Part shown: positions 24,611-50,439 of the stretch, in pieces
How the letters are laid out: the number at the start of each line of letters is the position of its first letter
Numbering within the stretch: the first letter of the stretch is position 1
Assembly (NCBI GenBank): GCA_030674185.1
Contig: CM060312.1
Span: 50,669,307 to 50,733,306, forward strand
Reading direction: 5' to 3'
DNA from: Monoplex corrugatus
Taxonomy: Eukaryota; Mollusca; Gastropoda; Littorinimorpha; Ranellidae
Length of the DNA: 64,000 bases
Made by a program: the position numbers and the translations under genes
Notes under the pieces: model-generated
What the model was told of the DNA's origin: nothing
Database searches by the model: none
The model's input: only the letters and a program-made list of their open reading frames with translations

Positions 24611-26125
24611 ATATATGTCACATGTATATTTAATTTTCTTTTCCAGGTTTTCTTTTTTTTTCCAGTGTCATCGATGTATTTATATGTGTGTGTTTTGTTT
24701 GACATGGTTATTTGGTGCACTGAAGTTCAGCTTTTTTAAGTACAAAAATTCAAGTTTCTATGTTATAGTCTACTTATACTATAGTGATGCATGAGTTTTA
24801 CAACTTGTATCAACCTAATCAAAAGCAAACAGTGAGCATATGCACAAGCAGACAACACATTCTAGCCATGGGTAAGTGAGGCAGAGTATTTACCCTTGGC
24901 AGTAAAATCCTGCTCATGCATTCTCATTCTTTCTTCTTAAACCCAAGTCATCTACTTGTGTCATGACTAAAGCCCTAAACTCTAAGGTGATGATATCAGT
25001 TTGGTGGCAAAACCAAAAGGAATTGAGGTGAGCTTCGCAAAGGATTCAAATGAAAGTTGAACCCTGATGGCTGGAAGGGCTTGACTGTTAAGATTTTCAT
25101 CCTGGAAAGATATTCTGTTTAACCTGCAGCAAAGTTTCTCAGACTCAGAGTAAGTTTTTTAAGAAGCAGAAGGAAAAGTGTTGTGTCTTGATCAGACAGA
25201 GGAGGATGGAATGTAGTGTTTACAGGAAAGGGTGGTATGGTGGTGAGATTAGAGTGAAACTTGGAAAAGAAAGGAGCTAGTTTTCTTTGATAATTAAAAT
25301 GTACATGTACTGTGCTTGTAGCATCAATATACATGACTGTTGCAAAACATCCACAGAACTAACATTCTATTTTTCATCATGGCTTTTGAGATCATTCACA
25401 TTCATATTACCTGACTTGGTACTGACACAAGTGCCTTTTTTCTTCTTTTGTTGTGGTATTTTATCATTGTTTTCATCATAAAGTTCTTGTGATTTTCTGA
25501 AAATATTGGACCAAATCAAGTGAGTTTAGTTTGAAGGGTTTTGTTTTGTTTTGTTTTGTTTTTTTCCATGTTTTTGGGTTTGTTTTTGGCCAATTACTCA
25601 GACTTCAGTATTACTTAGGTATCCCTATAAAAAATGAACTTCTTCAGAAGTATGTCGTGTACTGTCTGCAGTATTGCTGGTAGTAATGTATTCACGTTGT
25701 GCTGAATATTTTAGTTGTAGTACTTTGTTTCAGTACAGTTGCACAATTTGTTTCAATACAGGTATAATATAGATCTTAGTATGAACGGTAAAATAATAGA
25801 TATTGATAACGCTAATTAGTTGGGGGTTTTCCGTCGTTTTGATTATGTTCACATGATGTACTCCTGATATGAAGTTTACTTGTGACCTTCAAACTGGAAA
25901 ATGACCTCTGAAAATTAGAGGCAAAGAGTCATAACAGAGAACACTGGTGATATGATTCTATACTGGAGCAGTCACAAGACTATAAAGTATAAGGCACTGG
26001 CCATGTTTTCATTCATGTATGTCACATACGTGCATGCATCTTCCTGTGAACTTATTTGTGTGATAAATTTAAGCATAGAGTGTGTCTGAAAGGATTTCCT
26101 GTAATCCCTTTTAATTTTTTCAACC
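24611..26125. other. Upstream region of MRPS33, no other feature seen
   Basis: A/T-rich. A 5' UTR exon of MRPS33 is expected here, because an acceptor-like CCAG precedes the start codon, but I could not place it. Confidence 0.5.
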
Positions 26126-26138
26126 AGACTCTTCAAAA

Positions 26139-27299
26139 ATGAGTGCCTATGCCAGAAGAATGGGTCGTCTCTCCGCAAGGATATTTGGTGAGATTGCTCG
26201 GCCCACTTCTGTCCAGTCCACAAAAGTAGTTCGCATCTTCAGTGAAAAACCCAAGCACCTGGATCGTAGAGTGGTCGACTACTATCCACCTTACAAAGAT
26301 CTCACCATGCTCTTCAGCACACTTAGAAACTATGGCCTTTACAGGTAAAAAGCAGAGAATAGACAAATTGAAATTTAAAACAAGTGTGACTCAAGCAAAC
26401 AGGAACCAGAAAAAGCGTGAAAGAAGAATAAGAACGCGTGTTTAATACAACAAGACAGGTGCAAATTTTCAGCCAACTGGCCTTTGTCAAGCTTAAGATT
26501 ACAAACAAACTAACACCAGATACAAAAATTAGGAGAAAAAGACTGAAACTTCCCTGCTGCTTGGTCCAGTTTGAGTTACAAACACCAGATACAAAAATTA
26601 GAAGAAAAAGACTGAAACTTCCCTGTTGCTTGGTCCAGTGTGAGACTGGACCACACTGGACCAAGCAGCAGGGAAGTTTCAGTCTTTTTCTTCTAACTTT
26701 TGTATCTGATGTTTGTTTGTTTGTAATCTTACGCTTGACAAAGGCCAGTTGGCCGAAAATATGCACCTGTCTTGTCTGGTTGTATTAAACACGCGTTCTT
26801 ATTCTTCTTTCGTGTTTTTTCTGGTTCCAAATTGAAATTTATTTGTTTCTTTGTTGTCACAGATATGCTTATGAATGATAATGCCATAATACTTCATTAT
26901 GTTCATGTTTTCTTATAGTTGTAATATATATTACATGATTTCTGTTTTGTGTACAAACTTTTATATAAATCACATACAAAATAGCTTTTGAAGTAGCATG
27001 TCACTCTACCGCAATTTCAGTCTAGCATGTTTTGTGTACAAACTTTTATACAAATCACATACAAAATAGCTTTTGAAGTAGCATGTCACTCTACCGCAAT
27101 TTCAGTCTAGCATGTTGTGTAGTATCATGTTTCACTGTGAATCGGAGAAAAATGCTCTGGCACTTTCAGTTTCACCCTCTATGGGCACACAACTTTGACA
27201 CTTAGAAGATACACAACTTTGACATTTATGATTTATAGAGAGAAAAGTTGGAACTGGAGAGGTGCAGTCAACTTTTTTTTATATATAATACATTTTCAG

Positions 27300-27346
<47 letters not shown>

Positions 27347-28188
27347 GAATGAGAGAGAGATGAGACTGACTTGTCTTTATAATGACATGTGTTTATTGTT
27401 CCATTATCATTTTACTATCTTGTTGGTCTTTTTTCTACATGAAGTTTTCTTGGCACCAGCATTATGAGGGCACTTCTCCATCCTTGTTTCCATATTTAGG
27501 TGAAACACAGAAACATTGTACAGATAAACAGCCCTGCTTCATCATCAAGTGAAATACAAGCACTTTTGATGGGAAAATAATTTTCCCTTCATCATTTAAT
27601 GTTAGTTACCTTCCTTACTATCACATCCACAAGGACGAATATTGAGATAGCAGTTTTGTGTGAGGGAAAAAAACTCATCCTGTACGTATTTGCTGACTTC
27701 AACCTAAAGTTTCTGCTTCCCTAAGTGACATTTTCATAAGGTAGGCCATGAGGGTAGCAGTAGAGATCCACTTCACTGTCACTTGGTCATTATCATACAA
27801 TCATCTGGTCCAGTTCTTATTTCATTTCTGCAAAAGAGCCTCTTAGAAATGATGAGTGAAAGGTAATTTTGCAAAGGATTGGTTGGGTTTATTTAAATCT
27901 TAGCATTTATATATTTGTGTTATTTTTAAAGTCATACATTGCAAAAGTATTTAAGTCATATGTATGTGTTAATTTTTTTTTTAAAGTCATACATTACACA
28001 AATATTTCAGTCATTTTATTTTTGGATATTGGCATGTCAACAGTACATTTGAGTTTTTGCCCTTTTGTTGCAGGGATGAGCATCAGGATTTCAAGGATGA
28101 GATGAAACGTTTACGAGCGCTTCGGAACAAGACCAAGCCAAAGAAGGGGGAGGGAAAGCGAGCTCTCAAGAAAAAAGCTGGAGGTTGA
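26139..28188 (+). CDS. MRPS33: Mitochondrial ribosomal protein S33 (mS33), two coding exons
   Basis: Coding exons are 26139-26344 and 28074-28188, joined across a GT/AG intron in phase 2 (TAC AG|G GAT). The product has 106 residues, the same as human MRPS33. It is a component of the small subunit of the mitochondrial ribosome. Recognisable family stretches are [16 protein letters not shown] near the start, the segment GLYRDEHQDF across the splice junction, and the basic tail [17 protein letters not shown]. The start ATG follows a pyrimidine-rich AG at 26126, so a 5' UTR intron is likely. The gene is convergent with LRGUK, about 1.8 kb away. Its intron holds a 450-bp inserted fold-back element, an 85-bp tandem duplication and a GT microsatellite. 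Confidence 0.95.
26378..26827. mobile_element. Fold-back (long inverted repeat) element in the MRPS33 intron
   Basis: The element is about 450 bp and its two halves are near-complete reverse complements, so transcribed RNA would form a long hairpin. The left arm starts near 26402 (GGAACCAGAAAAAGCG) and the right arm ends near 26827 (CTGGTTCC). The centre is near 26645, and a segment of about 70 bp is duplicated inside the left half. It is flanked by a perfect 14-bp direct repeat CAAATTGAAATTTA at 26364-26377 and 26828-26841, a target-site duplication. The motif TTGACAAAGGCCAGTTGGCC in the right arm recurs in a single-arm copy near 53345. It encodes nothing recognisable. The class is uncertain; a Penelope-like terminal-repeat relic is possible. 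Confidence 0.8.
26945..27114. repeat. Two-copy 85-bp tandem duplication in the MRPS33 intron
   Basis: The segment 26945-27029 is repeated at 27030-27114 with about one mismatch (TTTTATATAAA against TTTTATACAAA). The near identity indicates a recent event. Confidence 0.9.
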
Positions 28189-28318
28189 TGCCTGTGCTGG
28201 GAGAATATCTCATGAAATGTGTTCCTTCTTGTCTGCATGTATGAATGAGTATGGTAGATTCAGTGCTGTGTTTCATGTGGCTGAGGTAATTTTCTTTTAT
28301 CATGAATATGTGTTCTGA

Positions 28319-28324
28319 AATAAA
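28319..28324 (+). promoter_or_regulatory. MRPS33 polyadenylation signal AATAAA
   Basis: AATAAA lies 130 bases after the MRPS33 stop codon, in the expected orientation. The short distance fits a compact 3' UTR. Confidence 0.6.
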
Positions 28325-28534
28325 ATGGAGTGATTTTAATGCTATGCAGGAGTTTTTTTTTAATGTTATGTTGGTCAGGAATTTTTTTTCCTTTCTGTAA
28401 AGCAGTGGTCAGTCTGGAAGATTTTAACACAGACAAATCTACTGATTTGTGCATTTGGGTACTTGTGTTGCCTTATTGCCTTATTCTGAGACATTTACGC
28501 TGTCACAGGCACAACACACATGTGCATGCATGTG

Positions 28535-28604
28535 CGAACACACACACATACACACACACACACACACACCACACACACACCACACACACACCACACCACA
28601 CCAC

Positions 28605-28639
<35 letters not shown>

Positions 28640-28670
28640 GATGGCACATGTACACACACACACACTGGCA
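28535..28670. repeat. CA/CACAC and CT microsatellite after MRPS33
   Basis: CA units broken by ACCACACC, then CT units and CA units. Confidence 0.9.
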
Positions 28671-28945
28671 CATACAGATAAATGATATTCTTCATATGCA
28701 CATACATTCAGATCACAGATGCATTCAAAGAAAACATAATATTGCATGACAGTTTTATTTCTGTATATTTTATGTACAATCATCGCTGGATAACTGAAGC
28801 AGTACTTTAACACATACCTTTATTCACTCAGTAGGACTGCTTTTAATTTCATTCACAGAACACCCTCACAAGCAAAAGATTGTAAAAATTGTCTCCCTTC
28901 GTTTACGATAGCTAATTCATAAACATAGTTTTGTCTGCAAGTAGG

Positions 28946-29275
28946 ACTGGTGTGATAGCCAAGTGGTTAGGATGCTGAAGTCCCAGTCGAAAGGTTTGAA
29001 TTTGATTTTGGCTGTTAGCATCTGGTGGGTAAAGGGTGGACATTTTTCCTACTTACCAGGTCAACTTATGAGTAGATCCACTAGTGCCTGAACCCCCTTC
29101 ACATTTACATGCAGAACAACAAATATGCAAGCATGTCAGTGTTTGGTGGCTAATGGAGACATAAAAATTCTCAGCATGCACACCCCTGAAAACAAAATAT
29201 GATGGCCTGTATGACAGTGAAAAAAGAAAAGCCCACTCATATGTATTGAAACGCATGCGACAGTTGTAGCCCATG
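28946..29275 (+). mobile_element. tRNA-derived SINE, family 2 (copy 2)
   Basis: The head GATAGCCAAGTGGTTAGG (A-box region) and AGGTTTGAATTTG (weak B-box) is followed by the family-2 body GCCTGAACCCCCTTCAC and CATGCACACCCCTGAAA. It lies between MRPS33 and LRGUK. Confidence 0.75.
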
Positions 29276-29922
29276 AAAAAGCGAGGTGTCTCAAAACAGA
29301 TAATGTCTTACACTTCCTGTAGAGATACTTGTTATTGATTTTGTATGTATGCACTTCATAGGATCCCTAAAACTAGTGAAAATCTAACTTCAAAAACATC
29401 ACTTTTTTTTCACAAAATTGACAAAAATGGAAGAAAACTTGCAGCAGCTTGAAGAGAAGTTGTTTCCTTTTACTGAGAAGAAAGTATAATGATAAGGCAT
29501 AGTCAAGTAGCAGTATCTTTTTGCAGTGTTTTGTCTATATACAAGACATAAAACACGGTGATAAGTGCAAGATACAAACCAGTTTCTTATCCACAGAATT
29601 TTTCAACAAAAATACAAACAAATAATATAAAACAATTAAGAATATGTTGAAACCCTATGCCTATGCTTCTTTGGCTGTCTTGATGATACCAGAATACTGA
29701 AAGTAGAGTACAAGCTATTTCTAAAAATTAAACGTTTGTTATCGCCATGACGCTGGTATCACAACATTAGCATGTCAGTTGCAAGGCTTAAATTAATTGT
29801 CAGACATAAAATGTTATATATACATGTATAAACTTTTGAAGCAAGGTCTGTGTGTGTTTGAGCACATTTGGTATCAAGATCTGTGGTGGCATGGTTCAGC
29901 ACAAATCGTATCAATGGAAACT

Positions 29923-29928
29923 TTTAAT
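29923..29928 (-). promoter_or_regulatory. Candidate ATTAAA polyadenylation signal of LRGUK
   Basis: The minus strand carries ATTAAA about 95 bases past the LRGUK stop at 30021. It is the nearest canonical-type hexamer that I noticed; its use is not tested. Confidence 0.35.
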
Positions 29929-30020
29929 CATAAATTACCACTAGTTATCTGGAAAAAGAGAGATACAAAAAATGTCAAATAATGACAATGTCACAACATT
30001 TCAGTCCACCATGTAAAACA

Positions 30021-44137
<14,117 letters not shown>

Positions 44138-44504
44138 TTTGCCTCGCTGCTATGGCGACTCTTGCGGCTCGGACAGAATGACAAGATTGATATTATCATA
44201 AAATGTTAAAAAAATTTTCGGACTGCCACAGTTTCTTAAAAATAAGACATAATAAACCTTCTCGATTTTATATATTCGTTTTATTTATTTCAGCTACTTG
44301 TAGTTCGTGCTGACTGCAAACTTCATTAGTACTAAACACCGAAAAACACCCATAATACACTAAAATAGCCCCCAAAATAGCCCCAAGCACGCCCCGTCGG
44401 CCATATCATTGAGGTGGGTGTCGACGTAAAAACTGAATCAAATCAATCAATCAACCCAAGCATGCTTATGTGATCCGGGAAGGGGGGAGGGACCCGCCAA
44501 CAAG

Positions 44505-44600
44505 TTGCTGTACAACTTGTTTTAAAGTTTCTAGCAACACTCTTATAGTTAGTCCTCATATACCCTGGGAGTGGTTGGATTTTAAACTCCACAGCACAGA
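44505..44600 (+). repeat. Short dispersed repeat shared with 63195-63300
   Basis: AGCAACACTCTTATAGTTAG, TCCTCATATACCCTGGGAGT and AAACTCCACAGCACAGAACC match the segment just upstream of LINE copy A. It may be LINE 5' UTR or a separate element. Confidence 0.55.
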
Positions 44601-44602
44601 AC

Positions 44603-44662
44603 CAACCAACCAACCAACCAACCAACCAACCAACCAACCAACAACAACCAACCAACACCAAC
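44603..44662. repeat. CCAA tetranucleotide array
   Basis: About ten CCAA units, then CAA units. Confidence 0.9.
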
Positions 44663-44764
44663 CAAAAGAAACAACAACAACAAATTCAGTGCGATGTATA
44701 CATCGTGTTTGTAATCCACGAAAGAGCTGAACACAGTTTCCATCAGGCCACCCAATTCCTGTGA

Positions 44765-44816
44765 CTACTCACAGACGACAAGAGTATGCAGACTGTGCAG
44801 CAACATACTGCCCGCA

Positions 44817-44817
<1 letters not shown>
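44765..44817 (+). mobile_element. SINE family 2 3' fragment (copy 4)
   Basis: ACAAGAGTATGCAGACTGTG and CAGCAACATACTGCC match the 3' part of copy 1, then run directly into a GT array. Confidence 0.6.
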
Positions 44818-44910
<93 letters not shown>

Positions 44911-45028
44911 GTTGTTGTTGTTGTTGTTGTTGTCGTCGTCGTCGTTATTGTTGTTGTTGTTTGACTATTATGCTTTTGTTGTTAAGGAATAAAAGGACTT
45001 ATTTCGATAGACAGACAGACAGACAGAC

Positions 45029-45059
<31 letters not shown>

Positions 45060-45165
45060 TAGATAGATAGAAAATAGATAGATAGATAGATAGATAGATG
45101 GATAGATAGTGTGTGTGTGTGTGTGTTTGTGGTGTGTTTGTGTTGTGTTGTGTGTGTGTGTGTGT

Positions 45166-45247
<82 letters not shown>
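44818..45247. repeat. Compound GT, TTG, GACA/GATA and GT array
   Basis: Over 400 bases of simple repeats between two SINE fragments, with two long pure GT runs. Confidence 0.95.
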
Positions 45248-45249
<2 letters not shown>

Positions 45250-45254
45250 CATTA

Positions 45255-45360
45255 AGCTGGTCAGCTGAAAGATCAGTTTGCATGTTTCAGACTGGGATGG
45301 AATTCAAGACAGCGAATCTTAAGCTCAAGGCTCTATCAACTCGAAGCCATTCAGGGATCC
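45255..45360 (-). mobile_element. tRNA-derived SINE, family 3 (copy 2, head only)
   Basis: The reverse complement reads GAGTTGATAGAGCCTTGAGC, TTAAGATTCGC and TTGAATTCCATCCCAGTCTG, a clear decayed tRNA head. Confidence 0.6.
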
Positions 45361-45479
45361 TGGAAACATTCCACTGTCAGGTGCATAATCGTCTACGGAA
45401 GAATATTATTACTCACCAGTTTTATATCAACTACTTTGTTAACGTTCCGATTTTTCTCAGATGTGCGTATCTACGCTTT

Positions 45480-45745
45480 TTGTTTTGTTTTGTTTTTGAG
45501 TTTTCGCCACATTGTGCAGGAGGTATGTTACTGTACAATCTACATACTCTGTCATCTGTGAGTGTGCATGCAGACTGTTTTCACGTTTCCATATAAGCCA
45601 CTGAAGATGGACGTGATTGACAGGATCTTTAACGTACGTGTGATTATTTTCTCTGTGTCCATTTTAAAGGGGGACTCTATTCTGACTCAACCCAGACCTT
45701 CTGTCTGGAGTCTGACTTTTTACCCGCTATCAACTGTTTGCAATA
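45480..45745 (-). mobile_element. SINE family 2 fragment (copy 5)
   Basis: The reverse complement contains ACGTTAAAGATCCTGTCAAT, CATGCACACTCACAG and GTAGATTGTACAGTAACAT, in the order of family 2. A related antisense tRNA-like repeat lies at 45255-45360. Confidence 0.6.
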
Positions 45746-45765
45746 TCAGAAAAGACCTAAAGTAA

Positions 45766-46330
45766 AACTTAATTGACAAGACGAAGCTGGAAATGAAACA
45801 TTTTTTCGTTTTACCTGTTAAATCATCTTTTGTTGTAACTCCGTTTTTATGCTAGTGAAGACTACAATAATCCAACGTCAATCAACAAGTAAGTTATGCC
45901 TGCAATACTTACTCTGACAAGACACCAGACACTACAATAAATAACCTCCTTGACAAGTGATCTCAAGCAACACAGCCCAGAGTACCGCTGGCACCATAAC
46001 ACACTTGTGACGCTGTGACAGAATCAGTCGGATGGATCAGTTGACATCAACCTTCCACATTCTTCCATCGTGACCGATTATCATTGTGATCATGATCCTA
46101 GAATATGTAGGTTAAACAGAATCCACCATAAGCATGTAAGCTCTTCTGCTCTGCTTCACTCCTGTGTACGTAAGTTACGGGAAACGAAAAATGGACTGGA
46201 TGATAGACAGCAAGCTGATCCTGATAACCAGACAAGAGGACAAGAGCCTGGAAAGCAACTTCTACACTCTATTGGCATAGCTACATAAGACATCCAGGCA
46301 ATTTAGGTAATATGCTTTAGTGTCCCTAGT
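45766..46330. other. No gene seen
   Basis: Unique DNA with short frames only, between SINE and repeat X pieces. Confidence 0.5.
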
Positions 46331-46334
46331 CATG

Positions 46335-46445
46335 TTTAAATTTGTATTCAGGTATTTTTAAATCCCTTGTGTGATAAATTGGACGCAGTGGTCAACGCCG
46401 GGTGCACCTCCTTAGATTATGTGCGTGAAGGCATTGTATGTGTAA
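46335..46445 (+). repeat. Unclassified repeat X, 3' part (copy 2)
   Basis: TTGTATTCAGGTATTTTTAA, CCCTTGTGTGATAAATTGGA and CAACGCCGGG match the right end of the copy at 24.5 kb. Confidence 0.6.
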
Positions 46446-46779
46446 TCAATTTTCTTTTCTTTTTTCCTAGCCGAAATATTGTTTGTGTGTTGAAAGGGTT
46501 ATAGTCTGGCTGGGCTTTAAACAAAAATAACAAAAACAATAAGATGCGAAAATTGTGGTTTATACTGTTTCCTCATCACATGTGTGTCCTAATCATGGAA
46601 TAAGTTTTGATTTCAAAGTGTCGGGCTCGGACTACACAGAGTTCAAATGACTGTTGACTGATCTATTTTCTTAAATTTTCTGAAACACACCTTCAGCACT
46701 TTCATGTTTGAGAATAACTGATTTGAAAGACTGAATTAAATGATGTTGACTGAAGAAAGGAACAGACTTATTAATTTCA

Positions 46780-47045
46780 TGATCATTATTGATTAGGAAA
46801 AGACAAGCAACATTTATATGCTATTTTATGAGGAAAGGGGGATTAGACCACCTGGTCACAACAGGAAAGCTGGAGGGAAAGAGAACATCAGGTAGACCCA
46901 GGGAGAAAATATTGGACGGACTTGCAGGATGGCTGAGGACAGATAGGGTGGAAGATATACTTGCAGCGACAAGGGATAGATGCGTACGGAGTGCCATGAT
47001 CGCCAAAGCATGCGGCAGGGCACATGATAATGATCATCATCATCA
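46780..47045 (+). mobile_element. LINE 3' fragment (IRKRQAT family, copy 3)
   Basis: This is the best preserved open copy. It encodes [39 protein letters not shown] and LAATRDRCVRSAMIAKA, then ATGATAATGATCATCATC-type repeats. It is the 3' end of a 5'-truncated non-LTR retrotransposon. Confidence 0.8.
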
Positions 47046-47384
47046 TTATAGAGGATCAGAAGTGATGAATTGTTTTCTGTTTAAAAAAAAAGACTATTCA
47101 CGAAGAATGATGGTAAATTTGTTGTCTGCTGATAGAGACAGGCAAGGAGTGACAGTGTCTTGGATTTGTTGTGTAAGGAACATGATACAATATCTGTGGA
47201 CAGTGTCGTTATACTATAGTTCTGGTCAGATTGTTGCAGTGATGTGCCGGAGGTCGCCACAGTAGAGCACTTACTGGTGGCAGTCGTGGACACTGCAACA
47301 TCCGATGATGAAGAAACCAGGGTGTGGACTGGGTGGTGGAACAAAGGAAAGGGTGAAGGTGGAACACTGTCCATTCCAGTGATG

Positions 47385-47980
47385 CATAATAATAATAATT
47401 ACAATAATTACAATATTTATATAGCGCAAAATCTCGATAAAAATCAAATCTAAGCGCTGAACATACACTTACGCACGCGCGCACACACACGCACACACAC
47501 ACACTTACACATGTCTATAAATGGGGAAAAAGAATAAAAGCAATGGAAAATTATAGAGAGCATATTATATACAAATATATATTAAAATGTGATTCCCCTC
47601 CGAGTGGAGACAGGCTACAGGAGGGGGATGAGTGAGGTCAGGATTTTATGCAGAGGAGAAAAGGTGAGCTTTGAGAGCGGACTTGAAGGAGACAAAAGTA
47701 GGTTGCTGACGGACAGAGAGAGGAAGTTTGTTCCAGGAAAGTGGACCAGAAACAGAGAAGGCTCGTGGACCATAGGTATTGAGCTTGGTGCGTGGAAAGC
47801 GAAAAGTCAGAGGATCGGAGGCAGAGCGGAGGGTACGTGAGGGAACATAGATCTCAAGTAGGCTTGACAGGTAATCGGGGGCTGCGTTGTTGAGGCTTTT
47901 GTAGCACATGGTGTCTAGTTTGTACTGTATGCGCTTTGATACAGGGAGCCAGTGAAGTTGTGCCAGGAGAGGAGATAATC
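47385..47980 (-). mobile_element. 5'-truncated CR1/L2-type LINE (copy B)
   Basis: From 47980 leftward this segment is almost identical to the long element at 59.7-60.4 kb. It encodes LLAQLHWLPVSKRIQYKLDT through SFKSALKAHLFSSA. The 3' UTR holds a short CA run and ends in the GCGCTATATAAAT motif with ATT-type repeats. The 5' break at about 47980 corresponds to about 60382 in the long copy; such 5' truncation is typical of target-primed reverse transcription. Confidence 0.9.
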
Positions 47981-48630
47981 CTGTTTTTCTCGGCAGCTCT
48001 GTCAGATTATCTTCTGATGGGCCTGCCAATTGCCATGCAGTGATAAAGTGAAGACAGTCAGAAATCATTGGTTGTTGGACAGCGAACTGCTCCAGTTTTA
48101 CATGAGTGTCCACCTGCAGTTCAATCTGTGACAGGCAGAGCCTACATGGCATTAACTGCTGCGTTTCGACCAGAATGCTGGTCATGCAGTGCTTCCACGA
48201 ATACTTTGAGGTCTTTGATTTCTTTGTTCACCCAAGGGATGCAGCTTTTCCTTTGAACAAGCACTTTATTTGTTGAATAATCGATTGTGATTTAATTTTT
48301 TTTTCTCGATTTTATGGAATACTGTCGCTTTGATTAATGCCAAGCTATCATGCGAGGAAAGTGAAATCGGGTCTGTAATTAGCATACTTGCATTTCTTTT
48401 ATCTAATCACAAGGCAAGGCGAATTTACAGCTCCTGTCTAGGTCTTGCCAAGCGGGATAATCCATGAAGTTTTTGTACTAAAAGTGTAGTAGCAAAAAAT
48501 AAGTGTCATTCGCCAAAGTCCCAGGTAACCACGTTAGAACTGAAAGTGCCTCGCGATCGGCGATTAGGATCAACAGTTTCATTTTCTATTTAATTTTATT
48601 TTCTATTTTGTGAACTTGTGTTTGTTAACC

Positions 48631-48838
48631 AGTTGCCCTGGTATAGTGGTTTGCACAACAGACTACCGACTGGAAGGTTGTGGGTTCGAATCCCCATCAG
48701 TCCCTTCAAAAATCATTGTGGGATTTTTCGGCTCCAACCGGCTCCAACCGACTCCAACCGAGAGTTGAGCGTTCTGTGGACTCGTTGGGAAGACTGGGAC
48801 CATCATCATCATCATCATTATCGTTATCATCATCATCA
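48631..48838 (+). mobile_element. tRNA-derived SINE, family 1 (copy 3), truncated
   Basis: The head TGGTATAGTGGTTTGCACAA and GGGTTCGAATCCCC match copies 1 and 2. The copy stops in ATC repeats at about 48806-48838, where a LINE tail in opposite orientation begins. Confidence 0.8.
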
Positions 48839-49165
48839 TGTGCCCTGCCACGTGGCGTTGGCGATCTTGGTCCTCTATACGAATCTCTCTTTTGTCGCTG
48901 CAAGTACTTCTCGTAATATTATAATTATTATTCTCCCGCTCTCTCTGTCTTCATCCACTCCGCAAGTCCGTCCAGTATTTTCTCCCAGGGTCTACCTGAT
49001 GCTCTTTTCCCCTCCAGCTTTACTATTGTGACTTGGTAGTCTAATTTCTCTTGCCTGATAAAATGTCCTATACATGTTGCTTGTCTTTTCCTAATCTTCT
49101 TCATTAATGTTCTCTTTGTGTTTGCCTCTTTCAAGACTCGTTTGTTTTCATCGCTGTCCATGAAA
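48795..49165 (-). mobile_element. LINE 3' fragment (IRKRQAT family, copy 4)
   Basis: On the minus strand this encodes VLKEANTKRTLMKKIRKRQA, IGHFIRQEKLDYQVTIVKLE and [17 protein letters not shown]. The 3' end, at lower coordinates, reaches a GAT-type repeat shared with the tail of a SINE at 48631-48805, so the two elements meet in the repeat. Confidence 0.8.
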
Positions 49166-49514
49166 CTGTTAACATTCTCCTAAAAAAACAAAACAATTTC
49201 AGCTGCCTTAGTCTTGTTCTGACTTTGTTTTGACTTTCATTTTTGCCGTTGAAGATTTCTAAAGCTTGCACATATAGTTGCACAGCTAAGATGGGAATCA
49301 TCTCATTGCTGATGTCATCCACACAGAAAACTTTGTCTTTAGCTTCTTTTGCGATAACTTATTCATGGAGACTAAGAGGTAGTTTCATGGATTTCACGGT
49401 TGCGTTATTGGAGGTTCTTTCTGTCTCCTCTTGCTTCTCGTTACTGTTCAGTTTCTGATTGGAATGGTGATCTCTTTAGAGTAACTCTAAACAAATCGAT
49501 CAGCTGCTTTTTCG

Positions 49515-49517
<3 letters not shown>

Positions 49518-49558
<41 letters not shown>

Positions 49559-49573
49559 GAGACAGAGAGAGAG

Positions 49574-49621
<48 letters not shown>

Positions 49622-49670
49622 GAGACAGAGACAGAGACAGAGACAGAGAGGGAGGGAGGGAGGGAGATAT
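49518..49670. repeat. GA/GACA purine-rich array
   Basis: GA and GAGACA units for about 150 bases. Confidence 0.95.
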
Positions 49671-49825
49671 ATATAAAAGCATGGCTGTCTTTGCAACAGA
49701 GTGTACTTTGTTATGATGTGCACATTATCCACCTGTGAGTTGAATATTTTATGAATATTTATTACTCAAATACGCAGGTCGTTTGTCCCTGAGAATAGAC
49801 TTTAAGTAGATTTCAAGTTAACTCT

Positions 49826-49909
49826 ATGTGTATGTATGTATGTATGTGTGTGTGTGTGTGTTGTGAGTGTGTATGCATGTGTGTGTGTGTGTTTGTGTGT
49901 TGTGTTGTG

Positions 49910-49980
<71 letters not shown>

Positions 49981-50070
49981 GTGTGTGTGTGTGTGTTCGT
50001 TTTTCTCTTTTAACGTCTATTCACATAATTATGTGCTGTTAGACGAGTGTGTGCGTGCGTGCGTGCGTGC

Positions 50071-50117
<47 letters not shown>

Positions 50118-50190
50118 AGTGTGTGTGCATATGCATGTGCATGTTTGTGTATGTGGTGTGTGTATTTGTATATGTGTGTATGTGTGTATG

Positions 50191-50224
<34 letters not shown>

Positions 50225-50262
50225 CGCGCGCGCGCACGCACACACACACACGCACACACACA
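49826..50262. repeat. GT arrays with short TA and CG blocks
   Basis: Two long GT runs (49914-50000 and 50068-50115), then a TA run and a GCGCGCGC block at 50224-50234. Confidence 0.9.
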
Positions 50263-50439
50263 ACGCACGCAAGCATGTGTGTGAATACAAATTTTATGTT
50301 ACCCCGACAATAAACGCTTTATAATGATTATGGTATGGTATGTGTAGAGAGCTAAATGTAAGCAAATGTTGTGAGAGACAGAATGACAATATCATCAATA
50401 TCAACAAACATTTAATTCAGGCATTTTGTAGTTTCTTGT

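Noticed and set aside
46789..47265. Independent 158-residue gene
   Set aside because: The first 85 residues are the recurrent LINE tail; the rest is translated repeat and unique flank.
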